Shown here: piece by piece, positions 48,771 to 61,400 of the stretch
How positions within the stretch are numbered: the first letter of the stretch is position 1
How the letters are laid out: each line of letters begins with the position of its first letter
Translations under genes and position numbers: made by a program
The notes under the pieces: model-generated
What the model was told of the DNA's origin: nothing
Seen by the model: the letters and a program-made list of their open reading frames with translations, nothing else
Databases searched by the model: none
Origin: Dromaius novaehollandiae
Lineage: Eukaryota > Chordata > Aves > Casuariiformes > Dromaiidae
NCBI RefSeq assembly: GCF_036370855.1
Contig: NC_088110.1
Location: forward strand, 21,881,501 to 21,945,500
Reading direction: 5' to 3'
DNA length: 64,000 nt

Positions 48771-51700
48771 CTACAGGCTTGTTGTTCTGGTTATTTTGCA
48801 ATTCCAGTGCAGAAATGGATTTTTTTCCTCTCCGAAGGAAGGCGTTCGGTGCCGCATCCCTGCTCGCTGGTAAGCGAAGCTCAGCGGATTTATCGGCGAT
48901 GACTTTTAACTACTGGGTCGTGTTCAGATTCTCATGTTTTACAGCCGGGATATAGGATCCCTGATATGAACACCCAAGGATTTATTGGTCCCCCAAGGAC
49001 GCCAGGTTTCGCTGGCAGGGCAGTTCAGAGAGTCGGGGGAAGTCAAAGGTTATCTTTTGTAGGGTCGTGTGGGATTTGCCAGCCGCCCCCTCCCCCTCTC
49101 CTTGGATCCATCTGCTAAAATCATTAAAGAACTTTCCTTTACCCTCTGGAATGGTTAGTGTCTTTTTAGCACCGAGATCAAGTTACTGACTTCTACGTTG
49201 CCAATATACCTTGAGGCTTTTGAGAGCTCAGGGGTATTTTCAGTGTTAAAAGGAACAGTGTGAGGAAAGATGAATAGGTGGGTGCATTCTCCAAAATGAA
49301 GTTTAATGTTTTTCTGGCTTGTTAAAGGGAGGCCTCGCTTGTTTATCCATCACTGTCTCCTGAGATTTTTGTTTGAAAAAAGGCTTCAGTCCTGCAGGGC
49401 AGAGAGAAAATGGGAATGGAAGTGGGACTGGAAAATGAACGAATGGCAGTAAAATGCTCCCCCCGGGAACTGCAGCCCAACATGAGCATCCCAAACCCAA
49501 GTCCAGAGCAAAGAGGGAAGACAGCTCGACACCGTTGGTCCAGCTCAGCAATGATGAGGAAACCATGGCAGGGTTCGACCACTCAGTGACCTTTTGCATC
49601 TCTCCTGAGCTTTCTGCAGACCACCTGTGGGGTCTGCCAAAGCCCTTCTCTCACCCCGGCTTGTCTGGAGGTCTATGGCACAATTTTTAGGAAAATCATT
49701 GGACGAGTGGTGCTGCTTCCCTCCTTAGATGGACTCTTCACCCCTCCAGGCTCTCCATCAACTTTCCTTGCACAGAAGGTTTGTTTCCAGTTAAGCTCAG
49801 TTTGCTCCCCAAACCTGGAACGGCACCGCCACAAAATTAACAATAAAAAAATAATGGTCCTGCAAGATCTAGCTAGGCTTTTCTCACTGTATCAAAGAGC
49901 AGCTCACAGAGGTCATTTAAGGCCTCCTGTTAATGTCCCTTCCTCCCTTCTCCTATCTCCCGCCACATACATCAGTGATCTAATCACCTGTGAAACCCAA
50001 AGCGGGGGGCTGCGATGTTATTCCATCACAAAATCAAGATTTATCTGAACATGAGAAGCCTAGCAGGGTTTTATGATACACACGGCGCCATTCCTTTCTG
50101 TTAGCCTATTTGTTACTTTTATACTCGTAAACTTTTTATCATTCTTGAGACCCCTCCATCTGTTCCTCGCCATTCAGTAGCTGGGGGTCTTGTTTCACTG
50201 GACAGCAAGGAAGAAGCCACTTCATCTCAATAATTGGTTACAGTAATTAAGTTACTGTTTGAACACTTGCATTTTAATCTGCTTTTGGGTAAAGTCTCTG
50301 GGATTCCTTTTTTTCTTTCTATCCTGCTTAGAAATTGACACCCAAATACCTACAGTTCCACCAGTTATTGACTTTAAAACTTAATATATTTTCTTTTTTT
50401 ATTTTAATAACAGAAAGAATCTGACTATTAGATTTTCTTCTGGTAAAAGAAAGGCAGGGGACAAATGTTCTCAGGCACTAATTATGCCCAGATCATCTGA
50501 TAACAGGATCCAGAAAGTGTATTTTAATGTGCAGTATAAAGTGCGAAAAGAAGACAGAAAGTATCCCTTTGTTTTCAGCTCAGCTTTGAGCCATTTGGAA
50601 CCTTTTAGCTGAGCAAAACAGCTCCAAGATGCTATTGATTAATAGTAATTACAGTGATGCAGCAACCAGCTCAGTGACATGACCGACACCTTCTTGCCAA
50701 CATTTTTAATGATCTAGTTAGAAAGTTAAATTTTGTTTGCATTACATGGAACCCATCAGGAAATTGGAAAATATTGTACATGCTTCTAGCTCTGCCGAGC
50801 CCAAAGCCAGACCCTCCGTGCATGCTGCTCTGCTGCAAGCCTGTACTGGCAAAAGGCAGGGAAGAAGTTCCTCCATGTCTTTCCCTACATGACAATATCT
50901 AAATACGTGAAAAAAAGCTTGCGTGCCCCAGAGCAAACATGTTTTTCCAACTCTATCGGTCTACCTAATAAAAGATATTACCCCTCTCATTAAGCCCTTG
51001 TCTTGCTAATTGCTGCATCTTGTTTTGTTTTGACATTTAATTTTCTCTTTTTATGAAATCACTGCTAAGGAAACATGAGCAGATAGCTTTAGTCTCGTAA
51101 AAGAGATGTGGATAACAAAGAAATCTTGTTGAAGTGAATGAGTTCAGCCTCTTGCTCATATTTTCTGTTTATGAGGAGCATTAGCAACAGTGTTGAATAA
51201 ACCCCTGAAATTCAAGCAGCAAGTTTTGGGATAATCACAGCTTGTTTTACAAGCCAAGCTCAAAAAATACAGGCTGAATTAAGGTAGTTATTTGTCCTCG
51301 GTTAAAAAAGAGAAAACTGGATAGAATTTGGGGTACAAGGCCTGTACTTGATTAAATCTGGGTTGTTGCACTCACCTCCAGCTCAGCAGACCTTGGACTA
51401 ACATGGACACCATCATCACAGGGCACATCTCAACTCTACGGCGATTCTCCTGCAAACCTCATCCACCACTTGCCTGGTTCTGACTAGGGATGACGTGCAT
51501 TAAGACTAGGTTTCCTTCTCATCGAAGGCCTCAGGTGAATGGGAGAGAAAAATAAGACCAAGAAGACTGGGGAGGAAAGGCAGTCAGATGCTGGTTACCA
51601 TACCACTCTCTTACATATCACCATCTGCAGAGACTGGACATCTTCACCCCCAAAACCAAGCTCTACCCAGAGCTGCTGGAGCACGTCTTTGTCCGGCAAA

Positions 51701-53744
51701 GGTGTCTTTATTAATTATAGTCACATATGTGTTTGTCAGACATGTAGCCATGAGAAGGATTATAAACAGTGTCTACGTGAAATGTGAGTGTAAATACAGC
51801 TAAACATCTGCTAGGGCCTGAACCGAGCAGGCTTCACCGACGTTAGGTGAGCCTGCTCCTGAAAAATGGTCTCTTGACTTCAGAGGGAATATTTGTAACA
51901 CAAAGACTCTCTCCACCTGACTGTGGATGTGAACGGGCTGCAGACACTGGTACTGAGCAAAAATGTGGGAAGTTAAAAATAAAAGGCCGGTATCTCAGTA
52001 CCACCGAGTCTAACATCTTAGCTCTGTCTCTGGTTCTTAGTAATGTGACTCTCTGCTGGCTTTAAAACTCAGTTTAAAAAATGACTCTCTTCTGCCTTAT
52101 TTAGACCCAGTGCCCCAGCCCCACCGAGCAAGAAAGCTGGGCGGCAAGGCCATTTAGAGAAGTTCAAATAACTAAACTGGCCGTGACCTGAACTAAAACT
52201 AATAGTTTGTGTTTGTGATGGCTACGAGAACAGCATCTGGCTTACATTTAAATAGAAGGCTATTCAATAAAGCCACTGCTTCTCGAAATTGCACAGAAGC
52301 AAAGATTAATTATTGCGGCTAATGATGTTTCAGCCATTCATGCACCCAAGGGGGAAAGGCACCCCCCAGCCCCGAACAACAACAACAAAATCTTGCAGAA
52401 AGCTGAACAAGGGAGAAAAAAAAATCAACCAATATTGTTGTTCCTGATATTCTGCCCAGGCATCCTAAACATGGAATTAAATATAATCTTTACCAGCAAA
52501 CTCTTTTTGCTTGTTATCCTCCCAAAGGAGAACCCAGAGTTTCAAATGGGCTTTTAATAGCAACACTCTGAGAATCCAGCCTCTATGTCTTCCAGCGTCT
52601 TAGGGAGATCATGTTTCACATTTCACTCATTCCTCAGTGTGTTGGCACAGCCTAACACTGGCTTCAGACATTTGGTATTTGAAACAGAAAATCTTGGTGT
52701 TTCATTCCTTGACTCACTTCTCCCTGTGTTTCTCCAGCATCATATAATATTGACAGCCCCTGCCTGTAAAGAAAGGCCAGGTTCTCTCGTTTATTCAGCT
52801 GCAGGCTTTAAAAATGTAGAATAGGGGTTTTGTTCATAGGAGAGAGCAACTGCCAGTGAACTTTTTCCTTCTTTACATAAAAGTAGGATAGCACAATAAA
52901 CAATGGTAAGAGAAGTTGGACCCAAGGTATGTATGCACATATGTAATATTCAGCCGGCCAGTTTTTTAGTGCCCCAGTTTCAGGGTACAAATCTGCTCCC
53001 ATTTGTGTGAGGGAATTATATCTCTTAATAATCTCAAAGCTTGCTCCATCTTACATCAAAATCTATAGCAAAAGATCCGGCCCTATGGCTCACATTTTGG
53101 TGGACCCCATACTGAAGCTCATTGGTGACCACAGTTGTGTCTTCAGATCTTTCAAGAGCAAGACCATGCCCACGTTTGGGGGAGAAGGGAGAAGAGAAAG
53201 AGGCGATACAGGAACAAGTGTTTGCACCAAGCAGGAGAATTTCAGTGAGAACACCTATCTGGAGATTACAGCTCTGTGGTCATTCTTGTTTGTGAGACAT
53301 TACTCCTAGACTAGGAACTACTGAGATTTTCTAGCCTTTCCTCTGAGTAGATCAATTTTATAAGGAAAGTAGGCACAGAACTATCTCCCCTTCCCCTCAA
53401 ACCAGGACGCTTTGTCTGGGGCAACCACAGTGACTATTTACACAGGAAAGTAGTATTAGGTGAATGTCTGCATACCTATATTTTTGATACAGCATTTCTT
53501 GAAGCAGCGCTTCAGCATCAAGAGGTTGGCTCCTGCTCCGTAGTGCTGATGGGAAATAAAAATGGATCTTGCTCTTTCTCTGTGGGTATAAATTTGACAT
53601 CAGTGAAGATCTATTGCTTTCCACCATGGAAGGGACAGTCGCACCTTCTCCAGTTCCTCTCAGATTAATCTCCCCATCCCAGCTGTTCCCATCACCTACA
53701 AACAGAGGCAGAGCCAGAACCAGATGACCGAATCACCCCAACAG
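48771..53744. other. Non-coding stretch, no gene recognised
   Basis: Mixed composition. Frames reach 113 codons (49707-50048 plus) with no domain. There is a (CAA)n stutter at about 52377-52388 and A-runs near 52416-52425. No mobile element recognised. Confidence 0.5.
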
Positions 53745-54040
53745 GCCACCTGTTTTGGGCAGACCTCGTAACCTCTGCTGTGCATCGCGCGTGACTTTGG
53801 TGGGCAGGTCGAGCCTGTGCCTTTCCGCAGCTGCAGTCCCACAGCCGGGCGTGACGTGCCCCGCTGCGTTGGGACACACAAAGTGCCCGGGTTGTTGAGC
53901 AGGGCCAAAGCTGGTGGTAGCTGCACGCTGCTGCTTTCCATGTAGCCTTGCAGCTTCTCCGCTTCCTCCGGACGGCAGGAGGAAAGCACCGTCTCGAGGA
54001 AAGGCGAGGTGGTGCGGTGGTGCGCAGAGACGTCACGAGA
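53745..54040. promoter_or_regulatory. CpG-dense patch
   Basis: About 23 CpGs in 295 bases, with GTGACGTGCC and GACGTCAC (a full CRE palindrome TGACGTCA-like, near 54030) words. A 118-codon minus frame (53692-54048) is Arg/Ser/Cys-rich and has no domain. It directly precedes the CpG-retaining AT-rich block that follows, so the two may form one regulatory unit. Inference only. Confidence 0.35.
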
Positions 54041-54159
54041 GGCAGCAAGAATAGGAAATAAATCGTTGCTCGGCCATGAAGGGAGCTTCAGTGAGTTGCT
54101 ACAACAGAGCCGGAGAGCTTGATTTGTGTAACGTCCTTGTCAAGTGGCAGGGAGAGGGG

Positions 54160-54490
54160 AGGAGGGAGCGCGCTTACATCATCTCCCTGGCGTCGTTACA
54201 CATGATTAATGCTGCTTCCCTCTGTTTGTGATCTTCCTTCGGGGGATTTTTATATTCGTTTTGGCCATATGCACAAACGGGATGTGAAAGGGAAAGTGAA
54301 TTTTGGATCGTTACCGTCTCTGTTGCGAAGAACATATATTGAAACGGCACTTCCATGTGAACTGTTTGCTTGTTAGATCATTATAGCTCTGGAGCTGTCA
54401 TCGAGTGGAGTATTGTGTAAATATATATTCAAACACTTCTTATGGAAGTGGATATGTGACCCAATAGGCTTTATTTAGCTCCTTCCGACA
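54160..54490. promoter_or_regulatory. Candidate regulatory block (CpG-retaining, AT-rich)
   Basis: AT-rich sequence that keeps about 13 CpGs in roughly 325 bases, such as GGCGTCGTTAC, TATATTCGTTTTGG and GGATCGTTACCG, plus a TGATTAAT homeodomain-type core at about 54202. CpG decay is fast in methylated vertebrate DNA, so retention in non-island sequence hints at constraint or germline hypomethylation. There is no coding frame over 60 codons. Confidence 0.35.
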
Positions 54491-56084
54491 ACTGCAGGAA
54501 TGCATCACTTTTGGCATATCCAAGAGTAATCAGAGTAGGTTCAGCCCTGTAGAAGGCCTGTGAGGGACGTACAAATAACAGTGCGTCGTCTGGAGGCTGT
54601 GATTTTGCCTAAGATGGAGGTAAAATCTTGACCCAGCGAAGAAAATAGGACCTTGTTGTCTTCGGAGTGAGTCAGGTTTTTCCTTTAGATGTGCTCCATA
54701 TATGTCCTCAGCAGAATAAGGGGATGGCAGATCCTTCAAAGCCTCTCTATATGCCACATGTTGGTGTGCAGAGACCTAAATTCACTTTAAATGGGGGTCT
54801 CCAAAAAGGACAGATCTCTTGACAGCCAACACTGCTATTTGAGCAGCTCCTTTATTCCTGCCTCAATGTCCGAGCAAGACACTGTGTCCGCGGTGCCGGG
54901 CACAAGCTCCCGGCAGGAACGTTGGGCAACTCCCAGCTCCGGCACTTGCAGAGACGTTGTGCCGGCGGGGAGGAAAAGCTTGGAAAATCCGCTTCACTCT
55001 GCAAGTGAATACTAAAATATTAAATGCCAATCGAGGCCTCCCATATATTACAGATCATGTAAAGGTGGCGGAAAGTTTCTCAAGAGATCTCTTTCAATTA
55101 AAATGCCATTTTCCCAGAAATTTCCAATGGTCTCTTTCCACCCCTTTTGCCAATTTTTTGTCAGTAACCCTTATATACAAAATATGTCACTTTGGTACTG
55201 CAAAAAAGGTCCAAGTTTGAAGATTTTAGATAAAAGCCTAATTTTTTAAACTGGTGGTTTTTTGGGAAAAAAGAAAAACCACATTTATTTTCAATGAAGT
55301 AAAAAATACTTTGAGCTAAACAATGTTCTTTAAAAAGGACAGTTAAAGATTTATTTGCCATTAGAATAAGTGTAATTATACCAGTTTGTAAACATATTCA
55401 TTTCATGTATTTATATTTATTCAAAACTCATTTATTATTATTTAAAGAATGTATCACACACAGTTTAAATTTCAGTTTGCTCCTTTTTCTTCTTTTCTCT
55501 GACAGCATGGGATTTACCTACGGTTCTTTTTTGATACCGAAAACTCCGTGCTCAACAGGTCACAACTAATTGCGTGCCATCCAAAAAAAAATCGAGAAGC
55601 TTTTACTCTGCTTTGTCCTAAAATCCCCCTCTGCTGCGCTTCCTGCCCTTCTTCAGCCTGAGAACTTGAAGCTAGAAAAGAATAAAAATGATAAGAACAT
55701 CCCCAAGTGAGGGGCAAGGAGTAGGGTTCAATAGCCTGCTTTCTGGAGGTTTCTGTGGCAGATATGGATCAGATTTCCTCCTGTTTACATGTAAGAAGGT
55801 TGTGAAGATCTGCAATTTCAAGATACATCTGGTTCTCGCATCAAATTAAACAGCAACGAGCGCTCGAGCACCAGGGCAGATTTTAAAATGTAGGAATGAG
55901 CGTGTGTTTATATAGTATTTGCATTAATGCTTCCTACGGTTTATTTTGAAAGTGAAGAAAGAACATCGCATGGTAGGCAACTTAACCCAAACAATATCGG
56001 TTTAAAGTTGGGGGCATGCTCCTTGGAATATTTTCCTAGCGTTTTGAAGTGTCCACTTGAAGAGGGAAGGGGGGAAGAAAAAGG
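54491..56084. other. Non-coding stretch
   Basis: AT-rich, with short frames and a 55.2-55.5 kb portion rich in A/T runs. No gene or repeat family recognised. Confidence 0.5.
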
Positions 56085-56420
56085 ATTGTTCTGTCTTCTG
56101 CTCCGTGTTTGGCCTGGCTCGGCGGGGCGATTGCCGCTGCTCATCTGGTATGGATTAGGCCTCCTCTCTCACACTCTGTCAACTTGGGTGTTCTGCGCGC
56201 AGGCTGTTTCTGCGGGGGGCTCGGCTTTGCTTTTTTTAACGGCAGGAAGTGCCCCACTCGGACCACATGTGAAATTGTGTGGGAACAGTGGGGGGGGGAT
56301 GAAAGAGCCCCATCAAACATACCAAAAGTGTGGGTGGAGAGGCAGAGCGCAAGCGGAGAGATACCAGCTGAGTAATGTCACCTCCCGGGCCGGCCGGCTG
56401 GGGACGCAGGGGAAGCTTGC
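56085..56420. promoter_or_regulatory. CpG-dense patch with a 180-codon frame across it
   Basis: About 18 CpGs in 335 bases, with GGGCCGGCCGGC near 56387 and a G-run at about 56290-56298. The plus-strand frame 55927-56469 (180 codons) has hydrophobic Leu/Gly-rich sequence around residues 65-110. It also holds no family motif, starts in AT-rich unrelated sequence and lacks splice context, so I do not call it a gene. Confidence 0.3.
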
Positions 56421-57219
56421 TGCCTTCCAAGGGGCTTTTTCTCTGCACCACCAATTTCTGCTGTTTTAGAATATCGGGGGCCGTTGGAAGTGTGAGGGAT
56501 TACAGCTGCTGCTTAATTTGTTCGAAATTTCCTGCCAGCCTCACCAGACATGTACAGGAAATAGGCAGTAAATGTTTAATGGCTAATACCTAACTGGACA
56601 ATTAACAGGTGCTGTCACACGCAAAAGGCAAACCTGCGCCCGTGCATAGGCACCGGCGACGTGAAGCCCCACCGGCAGCTCTCCCTGGTAGCACCCGTTC
56701 AAAGCAGGATCACCCAAAGGATCACCCGAGCTCGGAGGTGCCTGCACTCCCTCTTGGCCTGAAATCTACCCCTCTTTCCCTGTGGCTGACTGGAGGCAAT
56801 ATAAGATTTTCTTTTTTTAACCTCTCCCTGCTGATTTTGCTGTTTGCAGGAATAAATGTCATCACAGGAACCAGCTCAGCCTGCAGCGCGGGATGCTGCA
56901 CAGGCTCCTTGCGCCCAAAGTATACATGAACTCCACACTCGCTGTTCCCAAGCCAGAAGAGAGAAGTCCAGTGCTGATCACCGCTGCCACACGATAGAAA
57001 AGTGCAATCTGTTTTTCTTGGGCAGAAAAATCGTGTGTCTATTCTGCCACCCTCGTTCTACCAGGGATCGGCATATACTTCAGAAAAAAATAGTAATAAG
57101 TAGGATATATAAAATGATCTTTCCTTTCTGGACTTTCTCAACTTCTGGCAGTCATCAGGTACGGGGTTTCCTGTTCTGGAGCCTGTATCTGGACTGTTGC
57201 CTTTAACAGTCATTGATGG
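56421..57219. other. Non-coding stretch
   Basis: Frames at 56609-56929 (106 codons) and 56856-57206 (116 codons) have no domain. Nothing else recognised. Confidence 0.45.
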
Positions 57220-57960
57220 ACTTTTTTTTATCCCATTTTAAATTAATTTTTACTTCTGGCCACCATAAAATCCCGTGGCAATGAGTTCTCCAAGTTAATT
57301 GTGTGTTGTGTAAAAAGTACTTAAACTTGTTTTAAATCTCGATATTACATGTGACTTTAGTTCTATGCTGTTTTTTTCAATAGAGAATAATTTATAAATA
57401 CATTTTCCACTGGACTTCCAACCCTATGAAAGTCAGCTTCTCTGCTCTAAGATGCCACTTTGATACAAAAATTATTTCAATTATTATACTATTTCAATTA
57501 TTATGTTATTTCTATTGCTACATTATAAATAGTATTATACTGCAATAGCAGAAATCCTTTGCAATTTTTCATTCATCAGCAAATAAATTATTAGAGAATG
57601 ACCTTTTTTCAAGGTTCATCCTTCTTTAAGAATTATAAGCTTGCAATTAAATTCTGATTGTTCAGAATAATTGTATCTCCAATGAAGGTAGAATTTGGTT
57701 AATTGAATTGCTATTATTACCTCCAGAGCAATATTGTTTTAATAAGTTTGGCCAACATAAAGCAAGGCTCCCCTTTGGAATTTGCTTTTATTAAGTTCAA
57801 GCCCAATCAAGTTCAAAAGATCTTTCTGTAAAACTTCTCTGTCCCCTAATAGTGCATGACTAATGTCTTACACTTGGCTTTCCTATAAATTGCTCTCTTT
57901 ACTGAGCAATTTCTGTGTCAATACTCAGACATCCTTATCAGCACTTGATGTTCATGTAAA
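57220..57960. other. Strongly AT-rich non-coding block
   Basis: Contains many AATTA/TTAAT words and the 17-bp tandem repeat below, no open frame of 60 codons, and no repeat-family signature. Could be regulatory or neutral. Confidence 0.45.
57474..57524 (+). repeat. 17-bp tandem repeat, about 3 copies
   Basis: ATTTCAATTATTATACT at 57474-57490, ATTTCAATTATTATGTT at 57491-57507, and a diverged third unit ATTTCTATTGCTACATT at 57508-57524. Confidence 0.8.
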
Positions 57961-57987
57961 CCAACTCTTGTTAATGACTACATGGAC

Positions 57988-58000
57988 GGGGGGCGGGGGG
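57988..58000. repeat. G-rich tract
   Basis: Two G6 runs separated by one C within 13 bases. A possible G-quadruplex half or intermolecular seed; it lacks four separate G-runs. Confidence 0.7.
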
Positions 58001-58109
58001 AAGTAACATTACACAGACCTCGAGACTCCTGCTCCATCAGAAGTTTGAAGCCCAGCTGTTAATAGCAGCGTTGACTACTTACATAAAAATGTGTAGTAAA
58101 CTGAACTGA

Positions 58110-58400
58110 CATTGTCTGATTTCGAGTGATTGGCTTAAACCATCACAAATGGCTCGGGCTTCCACGCTTTTTTCATCTCTCCATCTCAGGGCTGTCACTC
58201 AGGATGATTAACGTTGTTTTGCGATACGAAGGCTATTGTCCCAGGCCGAAAAAAGTAAACGTTTTTACAGTTGGAAGCAAGAAGAGTTTCGAACAAGTTC
58301 CTTTTCGCATGAAGAAGGGATCCCCAGCTGCTGTTTATTATCTCCCTGTTTATATCACACATGTGCATGTGGAGGACAAAGTAGTTCAATAAATTACTTC
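58110..58400. promoter_or_regulatory. Candidate CpG-retaining regulatory block
   Basis: About ten CpGs in the first 190 bases of otherwise balanced-to-AT-rich sequence (for example TTGCGATACGAAGG and AAACGTTTT), crossed by an 88-codon plus-strand frame with no recognised domain. Weak evidence. Confidence 0.2.
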
Positions 58401-61400
58401 TCTGCTATCGGTTTGGCCATTACGGACTGCCAGGAACAAAAGCATTTAATGGTTTGTTGAATACCTCCGAATGTTCCTACACTCATTTTTAACTCTCACC
58501 AAGTAGCTGATCTCATCTCATCTGCTTTACTACTCCATTTAGGGTCCAGAACATTTTTCACATTGCATGCAGTAAAACAGAAGTGAGATAAATTACATCC
58601 ACGCTCTACTGTTAAAGTGGTTAACATATTTAGGCATGGGCTTACATACTGCACCAGGTATCTGACACTAGGGAAATGAATTCTCGTCCTGGAAGTGCCT
58701 ATAGCTTCCACGAGGTTGGAGAAAGTCACCAAGACCTCACTTTTATACTTAATAGTTTTACCTAATATCTCCATTTCTGGGTTTCTTGCATTGGAAGAGT
58801 CTTCCTTGAGGGGAAGAAAATTATAAGATACAAAAATAATAAGATAATGGATTTTTCCCCTTGATAACAACTAACCCAACTTGCATGGTTGTGCAAACAC
58901 ATGTTCACATGCTCTTGGATATTTTTGTAACCTCAAAAATGATTGGAAACGGTTTACATCTTTTTCTTGTTCAGAAAAGGTTTAAATCCATGTTCAGATG
59001 TGATTTTGGCTGCTTTATTCTCCCACACACACAACTTGCAGAACTACGTTATGATTTACCTTGTGGTGAGGATGAGTCTGGCTGCCTCCTCTTCCCAACC
59101 CCTCGCCCCTCCCTCCCTCCTTTTCCTGCCCTGCACTCCCTTCTCTCCTGCCAAGTCAACTCTTTAAGGACCCATTTCTAGGACAAATCTATGCAAAGAT
59201 CTACCTGTGTAAAGAAACAACAAAATCTAAACAGCTTCAGCCTCCCCCCAAAATACATAAAACATCCTAAAAAACCTAAACAGCCTCCCCCTCTCCCTGC
59301 CCCATCACTTTTCAGTGGAGCTAGTATCACTGCATGAATCCAGAACCTGCCTGCAAGTGAGGTAGCACACATTTTCTTCAGCAATGCAAGTTGCATAGAA
59401 GTATCAGGGAAATAATATGTTTTAAAAAAGACCCTTTTGAGGTCTCTTATTGACCTGGATGATTCCGGAGGTCCTTTTGCAGTACATCCCACCTGACAGC
59501 TGCATAAATAAGGAAGGTTTGGAGGGGAACTCCTCAGACCAACTTTGCCACCGCAGAAGATGCTCTGCAGCCTTGTCTGTGCAAGGTCAAGGTGCCACGG
59601 TACCACCAGCTGCCTCCTGGCTACCTCCACTGAGACCCTTTCAGCTGAGAGCTGCGTCCTGAGCCTTTATGGCCTGGGGCAGAGAGATGGGCTCCTACTC
59701 CAAGGGCCACGAGGCTTCCTATCCCCTCTGGCTGTTGGACAAAGGGACGGGCAGGATCCACGACCTGCTTTCCTTTCACACCACAGCAGCTTCTCCTGAC
59801 TCCTGACCTGCTGGTACGCTGCATGGCATCTGCAGCTCCTGGAACGGCTCCTGAGCCCCTGCAGCACTTAAGCGCCTGCACTTTTTCTTTTTTCTGCCTT
59901 GCTCCGTCCCTCTGTGGGAGAGTTCCCCTATCAGTTCATTACCAGGCATTAATGCACTTCTCAGGTGGGTGAAGTCATTCCCCTTTGCACCTGAGGCATA
60001 CATTAAAAGCCAGTTAATCATGTGCATCGTGTCCGGTCTTACTACCCTCAGCTAAGGAAAGATCAGGAGAGAGGGGCTGGCAGTTCAGCTGAGTACAAGG
60101 CAAATGGAAGCAATCAATGCCTTTTTCTCATTCCAGCTACTCACCTCCCTCCTTCACCCAGCAAATGCTAAAGTTGTTCGATATGGTCTGAGCTGCGAAT
60201 AAACAGTTGTTGCTCAGGTCGTAATGGAACTGAGTGTAAGAGCTGAGCTGGGCACACAGGAAAATTCACATAGCCTGTTTTTACTTTTTACTTACAGCAG
60301 TTTGCACTTAACAAAACATTTTATTTTTTTAAAGCCTAAATTTCAGCAAAGTCAAAAAGGCAAAACACTGACAGGAGAAGAAGCAGTGTAGTGATACCGG
60401 GATGACGTATAATTCCTGCATGAAAGAGGGGGAGTTCATTTCGAGTAGCTTCCCCTCTCATTTTTGCAAACCTTTGGGGCTGAGATGCATGAAGTCTGCT
60501 GAACATGCTGGACTTAACTCAAGCTCTGGGATCAGTTACCACAGATCTGCATCCAAGCCCTACATCTTATCACACAGCGAGCCCATCCAGACAGCAGGCG
60601 TGATATTAGTGTTAACAACCCACTTCCCCTCCCCTTGCTATCTTCCCAACAAATAGCTGGCAAGCCCTTTTGCTGGTCTTTCAAAAACAGAGGATGCCAA
60701 GTCTAGGATATATTTGTAAATACACTTTAAAAAACAAACAAATAAAAGCCCTTCAGGAAATTAAACTCTGCAACGTTGCTGCAGATTGTGGCTCAGCCTC
60801 GACTGACTCGGTGCTGTTTGCAAACGCTCCCACTTGCTGCTGCCGGGAGGGTTTCATGAATGTGCCTAGACGAATACTCTCACAGGCATCTCAAGAAGAT
60901 GCTCATTCCAATTCCAACTCAATCACCTCATCTAATGCACCACTTTTGTGTCACAATAAAAGGCCATGAGGTCAACGCTGAAATAACAGTGTTGAGCCCT
61001 GGCAGCCATGCCTGAAGACCCTGCACAAAGGCAGTTTGCCATCACCATAAGAGACACAGTTTGCATCTCCATAAGATGATATTTACTTGAATGTGACCTT
61101 GCAAATACTGAAAAAAATGTGTGTGAAAATGGAGGTGTCATTTTGAAAATGCCCCCTTGATAGCTTCCTCTTTTGTCAGGTGGTATCTTCAATGGGAGGA
61201 AAGTGTCACTGCTTGTAGGAGCATCCTGTCTCCTGCTACCATGTAAATCACCATCACAACCACAACTTGGAGCCCACCTCAGCAATGCAAAGCTCAGAGC
61301 AACACTATCGTCCAACCCCCACCTTTCTGGTACGGGAAGAGGATGAGGGGGGCAAAACCTGACAAGAACTGCCTGTAGGTTGACTCAGATTTTCAAAAGC

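Noticed and set aside
55927..56469. 180-codon plus-strand frame
   Set aside because: Contains a hydrophobic stretch but no signal-peptide-like start, no family motif, and most of it lies in a CpG-dense patch where stops are rare.
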